This document shows, in pieces, positions 55,352 through 63,609 of a stretch of DNA of 64,000 nucleotides. The notes beneath the pieces were generated by a model. That model saw nothing but the letters and a program-made list of their open reading frames with translations. It searched no databases and was not told where the DNA came from. This DNA comes from Pseudomonas syringae (GTDB taxonomy: Bacteria; Pseudomonadota; Gammaproteobacteria; Pseudomonadales; Pseudomonadaceae): assembly GCF_021605415.1 (NCBI RefSeq), contig NZ_WKEQ01000005.1:1-64000 (forward strand), read 5' to 3'. A program made the translations under genes and the position numbers. The stretch's first letter is position 1; the number at the start of each line of letters is the position of its first letter.

Positions 55352-56287
55352 TCAGGCCGGGACTTCATCGAGCATCAGACGCTGACGCACGACGTCGACG
55401 AGTTTGTCTGGCTGGAATTTGGAGAGGAAGTTGTCGCAACCGACTTTCTTCACCATCGAATCGTTAAAGCTGCCGGACAGCGAAGTGTGCAGCACGACGT
55501 ACAAACCGCGCAGACGCGGATCGTTGCGAATTTCGGTGGTCAGGCGATAGCCGTCCATTTCGGGCATTTCGGCGTCGGTAAAAACCATCAGCAACTTGTC
55601 GGTCATATGCACGCCAGTGTCCGCCCAGCTTTTGAGCAGGTTAAGCGCCTTCAAGCCATCGCTGGCAATATGCATCTTCACGCCGAGTTGGCCGAGTGTG
55701 TCGCGCAATTGCGATAACGCGACGTTGGAGTCATCCACCAGCAGCACTTCACGACCACGAGCACGCTCCAGCACCGGGTCGTCGAGTTTGTCGCGCGAGA
55801 CCTTGGCATTGTAAGGGACGATTTCAGCGAGAACCTTTTCGACGTCGATGATTTCCACGAGCTGGTCGTCGACCTTGCTGATCGCGGTCAGGTAATGCTG
55901 GCGGCCGGCGCTGGTCGGCGGTGGCAGTATGGCTTCCCAGTTCATGTTGACGATGCGATCGACACCACCGACCAGAAAGGCCTGCACGGAACGGTTGTAC
56001 TCGGTGACGATGATTGTGCTGTTCGGGCCCGGCACCAGTGGGCGCATGCCGATGGCCTGGGACAGATCGATCACTGGCAGCGTCTGGCCACGAAGGTTGA
56101 CCACGCCACAGACAAAAGGATGGCGCTGGGGCATCAGGGTCAGCTTCGGCAGTTGCAGCACTTCCTGCACTTTGAACACGTTGATCGCGAACAGCTGGCG
56201 TCCGGCCAGGCGAAACATGAGAATTTCCAGGCGATTCTCACCCACCAGTTGCGTGCGTTGGTCTACCGTGTCGAGAATGCCGGCCAT
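55352..56287 (-). CDS. cheV: CheV-type chemotaxis coupling protein
   Basis: A 311-aa cytoplasmic protein with an N-terminal CheW domain (about 18-160; FRLAGRQLFAINVFKVQEVL, VNLRGQTLPVIDLS) and a C-terminal CheY-like receiver (about 175-305) with acidic residues VDDS, phospho-acceptor Asp in VFTDAEMPEMDG and the conserved Lys in FLSKFQPDKL. It couples receptors to CheA and may act in adaptation. The start is ATG 56287 (AGGAG six bases upstream), not the TTG at 56290. It is divergent from a possible Hpt-like gene. Confidence 0.9.
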   Translation of the reverse strand: MAGILDTVDQRTQLVGENRLEILMFRLAGRQLFAINVFKVQEVLQLPKLTLMPQRHPFVCGVVNLRGQTLPVIDLSQAIGMRPLVPGPNSTIIVTEYNRSVQAFLVGGVDRIVNMNWEAILPPPTSAGRQHYLTAISKVDDQLVEIIDVEKVLAEIVPYNAKVSRDKLDDPVLERARGREVLLVDDSNVALSQLRDTLGQLGVKMHIASDGLKALNLLKSWADTGVHMTDKLLMVFTDAEMPEMDGYRLTTEIRNDPRLRGLYVVLHTSLSGSFNDSMVKKVGCDNFLSKFQPDKLVDVVRQRLMLDEVPA

Positions 56288-56330
56288 CAATGACTCCTGG
56301 GCTGTGTTCGGATGATTGCGTTAAAGAGAG

Positions 56331-56350
56331 TTATCGACTGTTGTCGATAA
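56331..56350. promoter_or_regulatory. Palindrome upstream of cheV
   Basis: TTATCGAC (56331-56338) and GTCGATAA (56343-56350) form a perfect inverted repeat around TGTT, 44 bp before the cheV start. It is operator-like in size. The rest of 56288-56730 shows no other recognised feature. Confidence 0.45.
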
Positions 56351-56730
56351 ATCTTGATGCCCGTACAAAATGCCACGGCCAACCATTGATGTCACATTAA
56401 CATCATGGTTTACTTGCGAAGTGTTTTCTCTCTGCTACATTTTCCTCAGCGCGACCTCGGCTTGCGCGAAAAGTTCCCCTGCCTAAGGGTTTCCCCTATC
56501 GGCAATCAGGCCCAACCTGATGTTCGCAATATCCAATAGCCATTAATGTGACGCCATTCTCATTGCATGAATGGAGTCAGGCTTTTGTGTGCGATCGCAG
56601 GTCAGTGGCCAATCCCCCTCTCTTATCCTCCAGTCCATGCTCAGGCATGCCGGGGTGCGATCTCTCGACGATCCTTCATCGCCGACACACACGACATCCA
56701 CTCATCAGACATGACGTTATGGAGATAAGC

Positions 56731-57198
56731 ATGCCGTACGATCGTAAAGAGTGGACGCAGCGATTCCCCGAATTTCTCGTCGAGGCTGAAACACTCCTGG
56801 CCAAGTCCGAGGAATGTCTCAGTCACCTGCAATTGATCAGCAACGACAAAGACGCCATCGAATGCATGCTCAGCACGCTGCTCAAGCTTGCGAGCAAAGC
56901 GGACGCTCTCGCGCTCGAAGCGATATCCGAATTTTCCCTGCACATCCACAGCCTTCTCAACCGCGCAAACGATCACGTCGACTTACACGACAGTGCGCTG
57001 GATGCTCTGAAAGACTGCTTTACGTTGATGGCCTGGCAACTGGAACTCGTCGATCAGCACACCGGCCAGCTCGGTCTGGACAACAGCGAACAGACCACAT
57101 TGATCGAAGCCTTCGCCTTTCAAGTTCGCCAGCGCCACTTTCAGCCACTGACCGGCGCCAGACCACTCGTCCTGAAGACTTCAGCACGGCAGGTTTGA
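56731..57198 (+). CDS. Hypothetical helical protein, possible degenerate Hpt domain
   Basis: A 155-aa, largely helical protein of unknown function. The opening FPEFLVEAETLLAKSEECL resembles the first helix of CheA-type Hpt domains, and the following helices (LLKLASKADALALEAISEF, LHIHSLLNRANDH) match the layout. The position where Hpt domains carry the phospho-acceptor His (HSIKG-like) reads ASKAD, so phosphotransfer would not be possible. ATG 56731 has GGAGA six bases upstream; the longer frame from 56548 is less likely. It is divergent from cheV. The Hpt relation is a weak inference. Confidence 0.6.
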   Translation: MPYDRKEWTQRFPEFLVEAETLLAKSEECLSHLQLISNDKDAIECMLSTLLKLASKADALALEAISEFSLHIHSLLNRANDHVDLHDSALDALKDCFTLMAWQLELVDQHTGQLGLDNSEQTTLIEAFAFQVRQRHFQPLTGARPLVLKTSARQV

Positions 57199-57681
57199 AC
57201 GACTCATAAATATCCGTCGCGATTGCTAGCTATATCCACGTGCTGAGTGAACGTCGCTTTGCGGCCAGTCATACCCGCAGGCGACAACTTACAAAAAATA
57301 ATAACGATTATTTGATGGCGGCTTTTGCGGCCAGACTCAGGGTTTCCCTGTATACGATGTACAACTTCAAAACGACCGTTTACGTCTGCGATATCACAAC
57401 GCCTCCACTTGGAGCCAAAGTCCAACCAAGGGTTTCCTGACTTTTTGGACATATAGGGCAGGCGCGACCGGCGGAATCGTAAGTGGTACTATGCCGCGCA
57501 TTAACTTGGTTTCATTTAATGGACAACTAGAAATCGGTAACATGCGATCACCAAAGTTGGCGGTCGAATGCCGATCACTGCACAACACTTAAAGCACCGG
57601 TACAAACAACAGTTTTTTTCATTCAGAGATCTGTCTCCCGACCGGTCTGCCCGCAGCGAACATCCATTGGCTCCATCCGTT
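57199..57681. other. Intergenic region before the sensor kinase
   Basis: 483 bp with lower GC than its surroundings. I see an A/T-rich patch near 57290-57315 and no clear operator, terminator or small gene. If the kinase starts at the upstream ATG 57568, the gap is 369 bp. Confidence 0.35.
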
Positions 57682-58575
57682 ATGTACGCCAGTCTCAAGT
57701 CAATTATTTCGTTGTCCATTTCTCGGGAACACGCTCGCCTGTTTACATTGCTGCTGTGCATCGGATCGGCTTTGGGCAGCTTGCTGACCTATGGCTTGTC
57801 GGCGCCGTTGTCGATTGGCCTGTTATTGATCAATGTCGCGGCAAGCGTGTGCGTCGGTGTGCAATATCGTCTGTCGCGCAAGTCGATCAAGTTCCAGCCT
57901 CAGGAACTGGCCGACCGTCTGCTGGAAGTCCAGGAAAACGAACGTCACCGCCTCAGTCGAGAACTGCATGACGATATCGGTCAATTGTTGACCGCTGCCA
58001 AACTCCAAAGCGAATGGCTCAAACGACGTCTGCCCGATGACCTGCAAGCGCAGTGCACAGTGCTGAGCGATACCCTGGAAGAAACCCTGACCAAAGTGCG
58101 CGATGTTTCGGCCATTCTCAATCCTCGGCAATTGACCAGCCTGGGTCTCGAAGCGAGTTTACGTGCGCACTTGCTCAAGACACTGGCCAATACCGCCGTA
58201 CACTGGAGCCTGGATTGCCAGCAGCGACTCACCGGAATTCCCGAAGAAATGGCGGTCGCTGCGTTTCGTATCACCCAGGAAGCCGTGACCAACATCCTTC
58301 GCCACGCACAGGCAAAAAACCTGTTGATTCGCGTGCAGCGTCTGCCTCAAGGTTTAACCTTGTTGATCAGCGATGACGGGCTGGGATTCGAGCCGGCCGT
58401 CGATCCCGCGAGAGAAGGACAACGTGGCATGGCGGGAATGAGTGAACGTATCGCACAACTGGGCGGCACGTTGGCCGTCACCAGCGAACCGGGCAAGGGT
58501 ACCCAAATTGAAGCACTTTTCCCCTGGGCGCCCCGCGCGCTCGAGCGGGCCAGTACCAATAAGGTTATGCATTGA
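57682..58575 (+). CDS. NarX/UhpB-type sensor histidine kinase
   Basis: A 297-aa histidine kinase. It has two hydrophobic helices (about 18-38 and 43-60) with almost no periplasmic loop, then a HisKA_3 dimerisation domain with the phospho-acceptor in RHRLSRELHDDIGQLL, and a HATPase_c domain (RITQEAVTNILRHAQA, ISDDGLGFEP, GMAGMSERI). The lack of a sensory domain suggests membrane or protein-partner sensing. The start is uncertain: ATG 57682 or ATG 57568 (335 aa), neither with a good ribosome site. Its TGA overlaps the TTG start of the regulator. Confidence 0.85.
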   Translation: MYASLKSIISLSISREHARLFTLLLCIGSALGSLLTYGLSAPLSIGLLLINVAASVCVGVQYRLSRKSIKFQPQELADRLLEVQENERHRLSRELHDDIGQLLTAAKLQSEWLKRRLPDDLQAQCTVLSDTLEETLTKVRDVSAILNPRQLTSLGLEASLRAHLLKTLANTAVHWSLDCQQRLTGIPEEMAVAAFRITQEAVTNILRHAQAKNLLIRVQRLPQGLTLLISDDGLGFEPAVDPAREGQRGMAGMSERIAQLGGTLAVTSEPGKGTQIEALFPWAPRALERASTNKVMH

Positions 58576-59231
58576 CTTGTAACTTACTTTTAGTGGACGA
58601 CCACTCACTGATCCGGGCAGGCGTGCGCGCTCTGGTGCTGGATATCCCTGGCTACGCCGTCGTCGGCGAAGCCAACGACGGCTCGCAGCTGCTCGAACTG
58701 GTCGAGCAACTGACGCCGGACATTGTCCTTCTCGACATTTCGATGAAAGAAACCGGCGGACTTGAAGCGCTGCAACGCCTCAAACGAACACGCCCGCAAA
58801 GCAAGGTACTGATTCTGTCGATGCACACCGATCCAGCGCTGATCATGCAAGCTCTGGAATCCGGCGCTCATGGTTACCTGCTCAAGGACACCACCGCCAC
58901 CGAGCTCGAACACGCGCTGACGGCTCTGCGCCATAACGAGCGCTACCTCAGTCCGGCAATCGCTCATACAGTGATCAATCAGGCATTGACCCGCTCGCAG
59001 AAAAACCAGCCGGACGCTGCCGAGTCCCATAACCTGACAGCGCGCCAATTGGAAATCCTGCGCCTGATCGTGCGCGGCAAATCCACCCGGGAAATCGCCA
59101 ACGGCCTGGGTCTGAGCATCAAGACCGTCGAAACCCACCGCTCGCAAATCATGAAACGGCTGCAGATATACGACGTGGCAGGCCTGGTGCTGTTTGCCGT
59201 GCGCGAGCAGATCATCAGTCTGGACGACTGA
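58572..59231 (+). CDS. NarL/FixJ-family response regulator
   Basis: A 219-aa regulator. Receiver: LLLVDDHSLIRAGVRAL, phospho-acceptor Asp in PDIVLLDISMKETGG, Lys in YLLKDTTATEL. LuxR-type HTH: LTARQLEILRLIVRGKSTRE through IKTVETHRSQIMKRL (about residues 150-205). The start is the rare TTG 58572, overlapping the kinase stop (TTGA), with AAGG seven bases upstream; no in-frame ATG is available. It pairs with the preceding kinase. Targets are unknown. The 3' end overlaps the convergent lipid-kinase gene by 17 bp. Confidence 0.9.
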   Translation: MTCNLLLVDDHSLIRAGVRALVLDIPGYAVVGEANDGSQLLELVEQLTPDIVLLDISMKETGGLEALQRLKRTRPQSKVLILSMHTDPALIMQALESGAHGYLLKDTTATELEHALTALRHNERYLSPAIAHTVINQALTRSQKNQPDAAESHNLTARQLEILRLIVRGKSTREIANGLGLSIKTVETHRSQIMKRLQIYDVAGLVLFAVREQIISLDD

Positions 59232-60132
59232 TCAACCGATTGGCGCTCAACAGCGGTGAATCCTTCGGCAGATGCACCTGCAATGCAGCCGGCCGCGCGG
59301 AAAATCGCAGATTGTCACCCTCAAGCGGTTCCCCATCGAGGTTGATGAACAGCCCTTCTGCAACCTTGATCTCGACCCAGGGCAAACGGACGCGCACAAA
59401 CATATTGTCGATGCCGAAACCTTCGCTGAGTAGCGTCTTCAGAGTACCCACCACCTCCTGTGGCGCGGGCAAAATACTGATGTCCAACAGTCCGTCATCC
59501 GCCAGCGCTTCCGGGCATAGAGCCTGTCCTCCACCGGCCTGTCGGCCATTACCGATGCCCAATGCCAGCAACTCGCCACTCCAGTGAAAGTCCGGGCCCT
59601 GCAACTCTCCATAGGCGGCATGCAACTCGCTGAAGCGCGTTAACCCAGTGAAGAGGTAGGCCGCGCCGCCGAGCACTTTTTTCAGTTCCTCTGAGGTGTT
59701 AGCGGTGACATGGCTGCCAAAACCGCCGGTTGCCATATTCAGAAACACTTGTCCGCCCACGTCACCCAGATCAACAGGGCTAGGCTCGACATCCAATAGT
59801 GCCAGCGCGTCGACCGGCTCAAGAGGTACACCCGCTGCACGGCAAAAATCGTTGGCGGTACCCAGCGGCAACAACGCCAGACTGGCATTGTGTTCATGTG
59901 TCGCCAACGCTTCGGCGACATCACGCAGCGTCCCATCACCGCCGCCGGCGATGATCCGCGTGTAGCCGGCAGCCAGCGCCTCGCCCACCAACCGTTGGGC
60001 GTCGCCGGCTTCCCACGTCACTCGAACCGCCAGCTCCCAGCCTTGCTCACGCTTGCCTTGAACGGCGATGCGAACTTCTTCGTTGAGTGCCTGCTTGCCA
60101 TGCAGAATCAACAGTGCCCTGCGCTCAGTCAT
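59215..60132 (-). CDS. yegS: YegS-like lipid kinase
   Basis: A 305-aa diacylglycerol-kinase-like enzyme. The catalytic signature GGGDGTLRDVAEAL (about residues 64-77) and LLPLGTANDFCRAAG are typical of YegS/DgkB lipid kinases; NMATGGFGSHV and DGLLDISILP follow. It phosphorylates a lipid, phosphatidylglycerol in vitro for E. coli YegS (299 aa). The start is ATG 60132 with GGAG nine bases upstream rather than GTG 60141. Confidence 0.88.
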   Translation of the reverse strand: MTERRALLILHGKQALNEEVRIAVQGKREQGWELAVRVTWEAGDAQRLVGEALAAGYTRIIAGGGDGTLRDVAEALATHEHNASLALLPLGTANDFCRAAGVPLEPVDALALLDVEPSPVDLGDVGGQVFLNMATGGFGSHVTANTSEELKKVLGGAAYLFTGLTRFSELHAAYGELQGPDFHWSGELLALGIGNGRQAGGGQALCPEALADDGLLDISILPAPQEVVGTLKTLLSEGFGIDNMFVRVRLPWVEIKVAEGLFINLDGEPLEGDNLRFSARPAALQVHLPKDSPLLSANRLISRPD

Positions 60133-60361
60133 AACGGTCACTCCAAGGTTTCAATCGATACGGGACATCTTGACCCTTCGTGCAGGCAAAAAAGTCGCTG
60201 AAACCTTAATTAATTCAAGCAACCTGTCGGGCACGTCCTACAAGGCAGTCTTTTTTCTTACAAAACGTGATGAAAAGGCTCAATTGACCGGCCTTGGCGA
60301 TTGATACACCGTGTCCTGGCGGTATCCAAATATCAATCCAACAACACAGGGATGTGCAGTA

Positions 60362-60460
60362 ATGAGTGGACCCAGCTTCAGGACTTCCGGCAGTCCGATC
60401 ATCGGCTCCGTCGACAAGGGTGTCGAATCAGCGAACGGATACTTCCATGCAAACCAGTGA
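60362..60460 (+). CDS. Possible 32-aa small protein
   Basis: An ATG at 60362, preceded by AGGG about ten bases upstream, opens a 32-codon frame (MSGPSFRTSGSPIIGS...) ending in TGA at 60458-60460. It overlaps the alternative start of the next gene. It has no recognisable domain and is too short to judge by codon use. It could be a leader peptide or a random frame. Confidence 0.3.
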   Translation: MSGPSFRTSGSPIIGSVDKGVESANGYFHANQ

Positions 60461-60560
60461 AGCCCGAATGCCAGTAAGTCCGGTCCCCCCTCTATCCGAC
60501 AATCGTGCCCATCACGGCGGCGATGTCAAAAGCAGCGCCAAAGTCATTGGAGAAACTAGA

Positions 60561-60755
60561 ATGGAACCTCGCGTCGTCGAACTGGAAACCCACCTCAAAT
60601 ACATTCGCAGAGACATGGAGGAAGTCAGGGACGACGTAAAATCCATCAAGCACCGTCTGGCCTATTCGGCAGGTGCGACAGCCGTCGTACTGGGTTTGAT
60701 CGGATGGGTGGCGAACAGCCGGTTCGAGCAGTTGGTCACGCTGCTGGGCCATTGA
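60561..60755 (+). CDS. Small coiled-coil plus transmembrane protein
   Basis: A 64-aa protein: a charged heptad-like helix (THLKYIRRDMEEVRDDVKSI) followed by one hydrophobic helix (AGATAVVLGLIGWVA) and a short tail. The layout resembles XhlA-type hemolysin/phage accessory proteins, but no phage genes are nearby. ATG 60561 has GGAG eight bases upstream; an upstream in-frame ATG at 60447 would give 102 aa with a poor ribosome site. Function unknown. Confidence 0.6.
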   Translation: MEPRVVELETHLKYIRRDMEEVRDDVKSIKHRLAYSAGATAVVLGLIGWVANSRFEQLVTLLGH

Positions 60756-60807
60756 CCACGAAAGAAAACCAGGCCTCGATCGAGGCCTGTTTTGGCTTTG
60801 GCTAGTG

Positions 60808-62034
60808 TCAGCCGAGAAGTTCACTGAGCGGAATGAAGACAACTTCGTCCCCCTCCGCGAGTGTGCGACTTTCCAGTACTTCGACTAACCCGTCGGCCCA
60901 TGCTGCGCTACGCAGGACGCCCGAACTTTGATTCTTGTAGATGACAGCTCGCCCTTGAACCAGGCGTCCGCGCAGGTATTCCCGGCGATTACCGGCCTGC
61001 GGCCAGTCAAAACCGGCGGGCACCGGGAACTTCAGTGGTTCGACCTCCTGCACGCCCAAGCGGCGCAGCAGATAAGGCCGCGCCAACAATGCGAACGTCA
61101 CCAGTGTCGAAGCAGGATTGCCGGGCAGCCCGATGACCGGCACATTGCGGAAATGGCCAACCGTGAGTGGTTTTCCAGGTTTGATTGCGAGCTTCCACAA
61201 TGTCAGCTCGCCTTCTTCGCGCAATGCGATGCCAAGAAAGTCTGCTTCACCGACAGAAACACCACCCGTAGACAAAATCAGGTCGACATCCTGCAGTTCG
61301 CCAAGTCGCGCACGCGTGGCAGGCAGATCGTCCGGCAGGATACCGGCATCGATCACCTCACACCCCATACGCTGCAACCAGCTGCACAACAGGACACGAT
61401 TGCTGTTGTAGATCTGGCCCGGGCCAAGCGCCTGGCCCGGCTCGATCAACTCGTCACCCGTAGACAACACTGCGACCCGCACCTTGCGTACGACATCCAG
61501 TCCGGCACAGCCCAAGGAAGCAGCCAGGCCTTGTTCGATAGGACCAAGTCGCGTGCCGGCGTGCAACACCAATTCGCCGACCGTCGTTTCCTGTCCCTGC
61601 GGGCGGATGTTCTGCCCGCCAGTCATGGCCTCGGTGAAACGCACACGTTCATCGGCCTGGACTTCGGCATTCTCCTGCATCTCGACGCAATCGGCACCCG
61701 CCGGGACTGGCGCTCCGGTAAAGATTCGCGCACATGTTCCAGGCTTCAAAAGCTCAGGCGCCTGGCCGGCAAATACCTTCTGGCTCACCGGCAGCGGTTC
61801 GCCCGTCCAGTCAGCCAGACGCAGGGCATAACCATCCATGGCACTGTTGGGCCACGGGGGCAGATCCAGCGTCGAAACGAGATTATCGGCCAGTACACGA
61901 CCCTGAACCTGCGCCAGCGGCAAATGTTCCCGCTCAACGATCCTGGACGCTTCGGCCATTTCCAGCAGTCGAGCCAGCGCCGTTTCAACAGGCATCAAGG
62001 CGCCGGTCTTGCCCGGCTTACCCACGGGATTCAC
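60808..62034 (-). CDS. moeA: Molybdopterin molybdotransferase MoeA
   Basis: A 408-aa enzyme that inserts molybdate into adenylylated molybdopterin. Motifs: PPWPNSAMDGYALR (domain I/II), IFTGAPVPAGADCVEMQE, the MoCF-like domain III with VAVLSTGDELIEPG and LSTGGVSVGEADFL, then GLPGNPAST and a C-terminal beta domain. The length is close to E. coli MoeA (411 aa). GTG 62034 overlaps moaB by 17 bp and gives the expected N-terminus; ATG 61995 is an alternative. It is transcribed with moaB. Confidence 0.93.
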   Translation of the reverse strand: MNPVGKPGKTGALMPVETALARLLEMAEASRIVEREHLPLAQVQGRVLADNLVSTLDLPPWPNSAMDGYALRLADWTGEPLPVSQKVFAGQAPELLKPGTCARIFTGAPVPAGADCVEMQENAEVQADERVRFTEAMTGGQNIRPQGQETTVGELVLHAGTRLGPIEQGLAASLGCAGLDVVRKVRVAVLSTGDELIEPGQALGPGQIYNSNRVLLCSWLQRMGCEVIDAGILPDDLPATRARLGELQDVDLILSTGGVSVGEADFLGIALREEGELTLWKLAIKPGKPLTVGHFRNVPVIGLPGNPASTLVTFALLARPYLLRRLGVQEVEPLKFPVPAGFDWPQAGNRREYLRGRLVQGRAVIYKNQSSGVLRSAAWADGLVEVLESRTLAEGDEVVFIPLSELLG

Positions 62035-62557
62035 AAGGCGCTGCCTGTTTCAGATGCGGCACGAAATTGCATGGACGATGACGCGAATCCAGTTGCTCGG
62101 CGAGGATGCCGTCCCAGCCGGTGCGTACCGCGTTGGTCGAACCCGGCAGGCAGCACACCAAGGTGCCATTGGCCAACCCGGCCAATGCCCGTGACTGAAC
62201 AGTGGAGGTGCCGATATCGGCAACGGAAATCTGGCGGAACAGCTCACCGAAACCATCAACCTGTTTGTCGAGCAAGCAGGCGACGGCTTCCGGCGTGCTG
62301 TCACGCCCGGTGAAACCGGTACCGCCGGTGATCAACACCACTTGCACGATGTCTTCGGCGATCCAGTGGGCGACTTGCGCGCGGATTTTGTACAAGTCAT
62401 CTTTGAGCAGCACACGCTCGGCCAGGTTGTGGCCGGCGGCATTCAAACGGTCGACGAACAGTTGGCCGGAGGTATCGGTTTCAAGTGTTCGGGTGTCGCT
62501 GACAGTCAACACGGCAATATTCAGCGGTGCAAAAGGTACATCGGCCTTGGCTTTCAT
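62018..62557 (-). CDS. moaB: Molybdenum cofactor biosynthesis protein MoaB
   Basis: A 179-aa MoaB/Mog-family protein proposed to adenylylate molybdopterin. It has IAVLTVSDTRTLETDTSGQ, LITGGTGFTGRDSTPEAV and LPGSTNAVRTGWD, matching the family in order. It is the first gene of a two-gene operon with moeA, divergent from mobA. Confidence 0.93.
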   Translation of the reverse strand: MKAKADVPFAPLNIAVLTVSDTRTLETDTSGQLFVDRLNAAGHNLAERVLLKDDLYKIRAQVAHWIAEDIVQVVLITGGTGFTGRDSTPEAVACLLDKQVDGFGELFRQISVADIGTSTVQSRALAGLANGTLVCCLPGSTNAVRTGWDGILAEQLDSRHRPCNFVPHLKQAAPCESRG

Positions 62558-62638
62558 AGGCTCGTCCAGTTGTAGGAGAAACAGCCCGGTGTTATATCAC
62601 AGCGCCCACTTTTTCCGCCGCCCCCATGGAGAGTTGTC

Positions 62639-63241
62639 ATGACTTTGAATTCAACCCTGCCACCCTGCTCCATCCTGCTTTTGGCGGGCGGACGCGGTCA
62701 GCGCATGGGCGGTCGGGACAAGGGATTGATCGAATGGCAAGGCGAGCCGCTGATCGCCCATCTCCAACGCAAGGTTCGCCCGTTGACCGATGACCTGATC
62801 ATTTCCTGCAACCGCAATCGTGATCGATACGCGCCATTTTCGGATCAACTGGTCAGCGATGACGAAGAAGACTTTCCCGGGCCGCTGGCCGGCATCCTTG
62901 CGGGCCTGAAAGTGGCCCGTCATCGGCACTTGCTGGTGTTGCCCTGCGATGTGCCGCGAATCGACCTGCCGTTGCTGCAAGGCATGCGCGAGGCCGCCGC
63001 ACGGTTTGATGACAAACCTTTAATGTTGCGCCACGACGACCATTGGGAACCCCTGCTGTGCATAATTCCGACGATGCTTTTGCCAGCCTTCGATAACGCT
63101 TGGCATGCCGGTGAACGCAGTCCCGGCCGGCTCATGCGCACCCTGGGCGCGACAGCCTTTCAGTGCCCCGACAACGATCCGCGGCTGGCCAACCTCAACA
63201 CGCCGGAACTGTTAAGCTCCCATGGCACTGTGTCAGACTGA
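62639..63241 (+). CDS. mobA: Molybdenum cofactor guanylyltransferase MobA
   Basis: A 200-aa nucleotidyltransferase that adds GMP to molybdenum cofactor. The N-terminal GTP-binding motif [19 protein letters not shown] is intact, followed by [16 protein letters not shown] and [16 protein letters not shown] lies eight bases before ATG 62639. It is divergent from moaB-moeA, so this is a compact Moco locus. Confidence 0.95.
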   Translation: MTLNSTLPPCSILLLAGGRGQRMGGRDKGLIEWQGEPLIAHLQRKVRPLTDDLIISCNRNRDRYAPFSDQLVSDDEEDFPGPLAGILAGLKVARHRHLLVLPCDVPRIDLPLLQGMREAAARFDDKPLMLRHDDHWEPLLCIIPTMLLPAFDNAWHAGERSPGRLMRTLGATAFQCPDNDPRLANLNTPELLSSHGTVSD

Positions 63242-63319
63242 CACCACTCAAGGAACTTGCACGCCTTGTATACGTCTCAAGCTCAGTAACTAAAAGAATT
63301 TTCCTTCGGAGACACACTC

Positions 63320-63541
63320 ATGACTCAACGGACCCTCGCCACTTTCATGCTCGCACTGGGCCTGGCTACTTTGGCCGGTTGCGCTTCGCCCACAGTGATC
63401 ACCTTGAATGATGGTCGCGAAATTCAGGCCGTCGACTCGCCTAAATATGATGAAGATTCGGGCTTCTACGAATTCGAACAACTGGACGGCAAGCAGACCC
63501 GCATCAACAAAGATCAGATCCGTACCGTTAAAGAGCTGTAA
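63320..63541 (+). CDS. YgdI/YgdR-family lipoprotein
   Basis: A 73-aa outer-membrane-type lipoprotein. The signal MTQRTLATFMLALGLATLAGC has lipobox LAGC (Cys21); the mature part (VITLNDGREIQAVDSPKYDE, QTRINKDQIRTVKEL) is the small SH3-like DUF903 domain of YgdI/YgdR. TCGGAGACACACTC precedes the ATG. A terminator follows 19 bp later. Confidence 0.9.
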   Translation: MTQRTLATFMLALGLATLAGCASPTVITLNDGREIQAVDSPKYDEDSGFYEFEQLDGKQTRINKDQIRTVKEL

Positions 63542-63560
63542 CTTTCACGCCGGATACAGA

Positions 63561-63587
63561 AAAGCCCGCGCAAGACGCGGGCTTTTT
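63561..63587. terminator. Rho-independent terminator
   Basis: AAAGCCCGCG (63561-63570) and CGCGGGCTTTTT pair around CAAGA, with a T-tract on the right and A-tract on the left. It serves the lipoprotein gene and possibly the convergent pseudouridine synthase gene. Confidence 0.92.
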
Positions 63588-63609
63588 CATGGGAGACCGA
63601 AAAGTAGAA

